Positions 60,934-64,000 of a stretch of DNA of 64,000 nt are shown in pieces (the stretch's first letter is position 1; the number at the start of each line of letters is the position of its first letter). This DNA is from Streptomyces sp. NBC_01314 (GTDB lineage Bacteria; Actinomycetota; Actinomycetes; Streptomycetales; Streptomycetaceae): NCBI RefSeq assembly GCF_041435215.1, contig NZ_CP108394.1, positions 11,036,001-11,100,000 of the forward strand, given 5' to 3'. The position numbers were made by a program, and so were the translations under genes. The notes beneath the pieces are model-generated. The model was not told the origin of the DNA. It worked only from the letters and a program-made list of their open reading frames with translations, and did not search any database.

Positions 60934-60982
60934 CGGATGCCGCCTCCGTACGTATTCGAGAGTAAAGCGGAGGCGGCATCCG
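60934..60982. promoter_or_regulatory. Paired TetR-type operator sites
   Basis: CGGATGCCGCCTCCG (60934-60948) and its exact inverse CGGAGGCGGCATCCG (60968-60982) are spaced 34 bp centre to centre. Each is bounded by CGGA/TCCG half-sites. They cover the expected promoter of the TetR gene. Confidence 0.75.
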
Positions 60983-61089
60983 GTCAAATGGGCGGCCCGA
61001 CCACGGAGCTACAGGGCGAGAGCCGTGCGGAGATGGGTGGGCGCGGTGCCGCGCTGCCGGTCCCGACGGCTTCCCTCGATTTGCACCGG

Positions 61090-62766
61090 TCAGTCAGCGA
61101 CGATGGGGAGCCTGATGTGTGACGGCCGTGAGCTGTCGTGGAAGATGCGCTGCTGGGCGACGCGCGTGGTCGTCCCTTCGGTCTCCGGTTCGCCGGTGTT
61201 GAGGTTGCGGTCCCAGCGCGGGAAGTTGCTGGAGGTCACCTGGACGCGGATGCGGTGCCCCGCCTTGAACACGTTCGACGTGGACCACAGGTCGACCTCG
61301 ATCTCGTCGATGCGCGACGGTTCGGTCTTCACTCGGGTGATGCCGTCGACGATGTTGCGGGACACCCCGTTCTGATCGACGTCGCACAGGCGGACCACCC
61401 AGTCCGTGGACGGACCGTCCGTTGCGGCGAAGAGCGTGGCATACACGTGTCCGGTGACCTCGACGTCGGCCTCCAGCGGGGGTGTGGTGAACACGAGCAC
61501 ATCGTCACGCTCTTCGGTGACGCGCTGATCGAAGGGGCCTGCGGGGAACTCGCTGGACATGACGAGGTCGCCGCCACGGGTGATCACCGGGTCGGCTGGA
61601 TCGTAGGTGAAGTCCGACTCGGCGTTCTCGTCAGTCGGCGATTCCCAGGACAGGGTCGCGTCTTCGCCCAGATAAAGGGGGGTATCCCTCGCGCGAGCGA
61701 GTGGCCAGTCCTCTTCGAGGCGCCACTGGTTGACACCCATCACGAAAATCATCACACCTGACTCATGAGCCGACGTCGCGGGTCCGTCCTTGAGCCAGTG
61801 GTCCAGCCATTCGAGATGGACATCCGGTAGGGGCTTGCCGAACGGACCCGCTGCCGCGAGACCGAAGTTGACCTCGCCGACCTTGCCCGGACCGGCGGTG
61901 TCACTCACCGTAAGGGAGTGGTGCCACGGACCGACGATGAGCCGGGCGACGCGGCCGTGAGCGCGCATGCCGATGTAGTTGTCGAGGCTGCCCTGCCCGA
62001 AGACGTCGTACCAGCCCGCGCTGTTCAGGCTGGGCAGCTCCAGCTTGGCGTAGTGATCGCAGACACGTGACTCGGCGAGGGTCGCCGGGTTGGCCAGCGC
62101 GCGGGTGACTCCGAGGTCGGGCTGACCTGTGCGGACGATCACCGGCAGGTTTCCGGACGGCAGCCCCCAGTAGCCGACGGTGGCCAGGTCGTCCATATCA
62201 GCGACGGCCGCGCCGATCCTGCCCATCAGCTCCTCGACCGGGAGCCCTTCCTTCGGATACTGCCCCAGCGCGGTGAAACCACCCCAGAACGCGTTGAGGC
62301 CCAGCTCGATCGCACCACCACGGAAGAGCAGACCGTCGGCCGGGTCCGCCCATGTGATGGACGGTGTGATCGCAACCAGGTGCGGGGCGCCGGAGATCGC
62401 GGCGCTCCATTGGGTGGACCCGAGATAGCTCCCGCCGACCATGCCGACCTTGCCGTTGCTGCCCGGCAGGGACGCAGCCCACTCGATCGTGTCGTACCCG
62501 TCCTCCCGCTCGTACTTCCAGGGCACCCATTCACCGTCGGAGACGGCCCGACCACGGGTGTCCTGGTTGACGACGATGTACCCGTTCCGCGCGGCGAGCC
62601 GGAAATCGAGCAACGCCTCCCCAATCGAGAGCGACTTGTCATACGGCGTGCGCTGCACGATGACGGGAAACGGGCCGTCACCTGCCGGGCGGTAGACATC
62701 CGCTCGCAACACGGTGCCGTCGCGCATCGGCACGGGAACGTCGTACTCAATCTCGATCTGGCGCAT
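61090..62766 (-). CDS. CocE/NonD-family hydrolase
   Basis: This 558-residue acyl hydrolase of the cocaine-esterase/X-Pro-peptidase S15 type has the N-terminal alpha/beta domain with the nucleophile elbow GGSYLGSTQW (Ser at about residue 118), DGYDTIEWAASLPGSNGKVG before it, and LIVGPWHHSLTV carrying the catalytic His region. The C-terminal jelly-roll domain (about 350-550) includes DVEVTGHVYATLFAATDGPS. AAAGGAGA sits just before the ATG at 62766. It is the last gene of a co-directional trio with an SDR and an enoyl-CoA hydratase, suggesting ester or amide catabolism. Confidence 0.92.
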   Translation of the reverse strand: MRQIEIEYDVPVPMRDGTVLRADVYRPAGDGPFPVIVQRTPYDKSLSIGEALLDFRLAARNGYIVVNQDTRGRAVSDGEWVPWKYEREDGYDTIEWAASLPGSNGKVGMVGGSYLGSTQWSAAISGAPHLVAITPSITWADPADGLLFRGGAIELGLNAFWGGFTALGQYPKEGLPVEELMGRIGAAVADMDDLATVGYWGLPSGNLPVIVRTGQPDLGVTRALANPATLAESRVCDHYAKLELPSLNSAGWYDVFGQGSLDNYIGMRAHGRVARLIVGPWHHSLTVSDTAGPGKVGEVNFGLAAAGPFGKPLPDVHLEWLDHWLKDGPATSAHESGVMIFVMGVNQWRLEEDWPLARARDTPLYLGEDATLSWESPTDENAESDFTYDPADPVITRGGDLVMSSEFPAGPFDQRVTEERDDVLVFTTPPLEADVEVTGHVYATLFAATDGPSTDWVVRLCDVDQNGVSRNIVDGITRVKTEPSRIDEIEVDLWSTSNVFKAGHRIRVQVTSSNFPRWDRNLNTGEPETEGTTTRVAQQRIFHDSSRPSHIRLPIVAD

Positions 62767-62860
62767 GTGTCTCCTTTGACAGGGGGCTGAACTGTGGGCA
62801 GCCCGTATGGCGCGATGTGTGAGGGGCCCGCCTTCCGGACATGGCGGGGATCGATGGGGC

Positions 62861-63619
62861 TCAGCGGATGGAGGATCCGATGCCGAGGCCGCCGTCGACG
62901 TCAAGGACGACGCCGGTGACGTAGCCGGCGGCGGGTGAGCAGAGGTAGGCGGCGGCTTCGGCGATGTCGGCGGGGTCGCCCGTGTGGCGCAGCGGCACCT
63001 TGGAGACGAGCTTGTCGCGGGCGGGGCCGTTCATCGAGGCCAGCATCGGGGTCTCGATCAGACCGGGAGCGATGGCGTTGGCGGTGATGGCGTGGCGGGC
63101 TCCTTCGAGAGCGATGGTGCGGGTGAGCCCGACGATCCCGGCCTTGGCGGCGACGTAGTTCGCCTGTCCGTAGTTGCCTCGCCAGCTCATCGAGGAGAAG
63201 GAGAGGATCCGGCCGTAACGTCGCGCCTGCATGACCGGCAGCACCGCGCGGATGCAGAAGAAGGCGGCAGACAGGCTGGTGTCGAGCACGGCGTGCCAGT
63301 CGGCGTCGTCGATGTCGGTCGCGCGGTTGTCGCGGATGATCCCGGCGTTGTTGACCAGGACGTCGATGCGGCCGTGGTCGGTGTGGACCTGGGCGATCCA
63401 CTCGTTCACCTGGTCCGAGCGGGTCACGTCAATGACGCGGGCCTCAGCGGTCACGCCATGCTCGTCGGTCAGCTCGGCGGCGAGCTCTGCACCGGCGGCC
63501 TCGTTGATCTCTCCGATCATCACGGCGGCGCCCTCGGCGGCGAAGCGGTGCGCCATGGCGCGACCGAGGCCCTGCCCGGCGCCGGTGACCAGGACGGTCT
63601 GTCCGGTGTAGCGGTTCAT
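62861..63619 (-). CDS. Short-chain dehydrogenase (FabG-like)
   Basis: This 252-residue classical SDR has VTGAGQGLGRAMAHRFAAEG (cofactor site, about residues 11-30), VNNAGIIRDN (about 88), the active-site Ser (SFSSMSWRG) and NYVAAKAGI (Tyr-x-x-x-Lys) and the C-terminal VTGVVLDVDGGLGIG. It should oxidise or reduce a 3-hydroxyacyl or similar alcohol with NAD(P). Its start overlaps the end of the enoyl-CoA hydratase by four bases, so it is co-translated with it. Confidence 0.93.
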   Translation of the reverse strand: MNRYTGQTVLVTGAGQGLGRAMAHRFAAEGAAVMIGEINEAAGAELAAELTDEHGVTAEARVIDVTRSDQVNEWIAQVHTDHGRIDVLVNNAGIIRDNRATDIDDADWHAVLDTSLSAAFFCIRAVLPVMQARRYGRILSFSSMSWRGNYGQANYVAAKAGIVGLTRTIALEGARHAITANAIAPGLIETPMLASMNGPARDKLVSKVPLRHTGDPADIAEAAAYLCSPAAGYVTGVVLDVDGGLGIGSSIR

Positions 63620-64000
63620 CGCTGCCTTTCGGGCCGGCCCGCGGTGGTGCGGGCGAAGAAACGGCGCAGCTCACGGGGAACGTCGTGGTTGGACCAGTGC
63701 CGGTCGAACTCGTCGAGCTCGAGGGACAGGCCCGACTCGACCGTCGGTTCCTCGTCGAGCTCGGCGAACGTGCGCTTCAGGGCGGCCTGGGCGGGATTCG
63801 CGGCCGCGGCGAAGATCTCGGCGACGCGCAGACCGGCGTCAGCGCCCTGCCCGGGCTCGACGACCTCGTGCAGCCACCCGGTGGCGAGGAATCGCTCGGC
63901 GGGAAGCAGCTCGCCGGAGAGGCCGAGCCACCGGCCCAGAGAATCGCCCAACTTACGGCGTATCCGCACTGCCGACCCGCCGCCAGGCACCAGATGGTTG
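63616..64000 (-). CDS. Enoyl-CoA hydratase/isomerase, C-terminal part (partial)
   Basis: The frame enters from the right edge and ends at 63616, giving about 128 residues: HLVPGGGSAVRIRRKLGDSL, then LLPAERFLATGWLHEVVEPG and ANPAQAALKRTFAELDEE. This is the crotonase C-terminal half with the acyl-CoA-binding GG loop and the GWLHEVV segment. The start and the oxyanion Gly lie outside the window. It is the first visible gene of the catabolic operon. Confidence 0.88.
   Translation of the reverse strand, partial: NHLVPGGGSAVRIRRKLGDSLGRWLGLSGELLPAERFLATGWLHEVVEPGQGADAGLRVAEIFAAAANPAQAALKRTFAELDEEPTVESGLSLELDEFDRHWSNHDVPRELRRFFARTTAGRPERQR

Overview
The window is high-GC actinobacterial DNA, most likely from a Streptomyces chromosome arm or another accessory region. 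The evidence is the codon usage (G/C at nearly every third position, GTG and occasional TTG starts, AGGAG-type ribosome sites), the families present (LAL-type LuxR and PucR regulators, DoxX, LLM flavin oxidoreductases, DHA2 transporters) and the very high load of decayed insertion sequences. I see no rRNA, tRNA, CRISPR array, PKS/NRPS cluster or essential housekeeping gene.

Layout. 1-3300 is a small redox module: a decayed MarR gene, DoxX, an intact MarR, a luciferase-like flavin oxidoreductase and a TPR protein, with TCAACT boxes ahead of all three promoters. 3.3-9.6 kb mixes IS5/IS1182 debris with a VOC protein, a truncated PucR, a LacI regulator, a truncated amidohydrolase and a ferric-reductase-like protein. 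9.66-12.38 kb is a two-gene operon: FAD monooxygenase plus a large protein with a barrel-like N-terminus and a membrane C-terminus. 12.7-15.4 kb holds a methyltransferase, LLM and hydroxylase remnants and a membrane-anchored endonuclease/phosphatase-fold protein. 15.9-17.7 kb is a two-component system. 18.2-22.8 kb carries a repeat-bearing membrane protein, a vWA protein, a frameshifted zinc-ribbon ORF, a lipoprotein, an integrase scrap and a DinB protein whose 3' end runs into an insertion sequence.

22.77-24.41 kb is an IS5-type element interrupted by an IS110 fragment. 24.5-26.2 kb is an epoxide hydrolase/HTH operon behind a perfect 34-bp palindrome. 26.2-28.8 kb has three orphan genes bracketed by two homologous integrase-like tails. 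29.4-30.45 kb is a dead IS701 copy ending in a perfect 31-bp inverted repeat. 30.6-38.1 kb contains an XRE regulator, an SDR, a double-AsnC regulator, a DHA2 exporter, a UBP zinc-finger remnant and a frameshifted XdhC. An apparently intact IS1182-type element (38085-39889) sits 20 bp upstream of XdhC.

40.0-46.1 kb encodes an esterase, a TetR regulator, a secreted beta-propeller, two SDR tails, a DHA2 exporter and an SDR. 47.0-52.0 kb has a small secreted protein, an enoyl-CoA hydratase and a 923-aa LuxR ATPase regulator. An IS256 transposase follows, whose stop codon overlaps the start of a chimeric acetyltransferase, then a SnoaL-like protein and a frameshifted MBL-fold hydrolase. 55.5-57.2 kb is a junkyard (STAND NTPase, serine recombinase and IS5 fragments) holding a short Cys-rich ORF with its own terminator. 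57.3-64.0 kb is better preserved: a Gfo/Idh oxidoreductase, two paralogous F420/NADP-type oxidoreductases under a TetR regulator, then a co-directional CocE-type hydrolase, SDR and enoyl-CoA hydratase that look like a catabolic operon entering from the right edge.

Overall the genes are mostly detoxification, redox and export modules with local regulators, set among repeated transposon insertion and decay. No single complete, obviously new system stands out. The most distinctive items are the monooxygenase/membrane-fusion operon, the 34-bp and 31-bp palindromes, the twin integrase tails and the transposase-coupled chimeric acetyltransferase. Start choices, family calls and operator assignments rest on reading the sequence alone.
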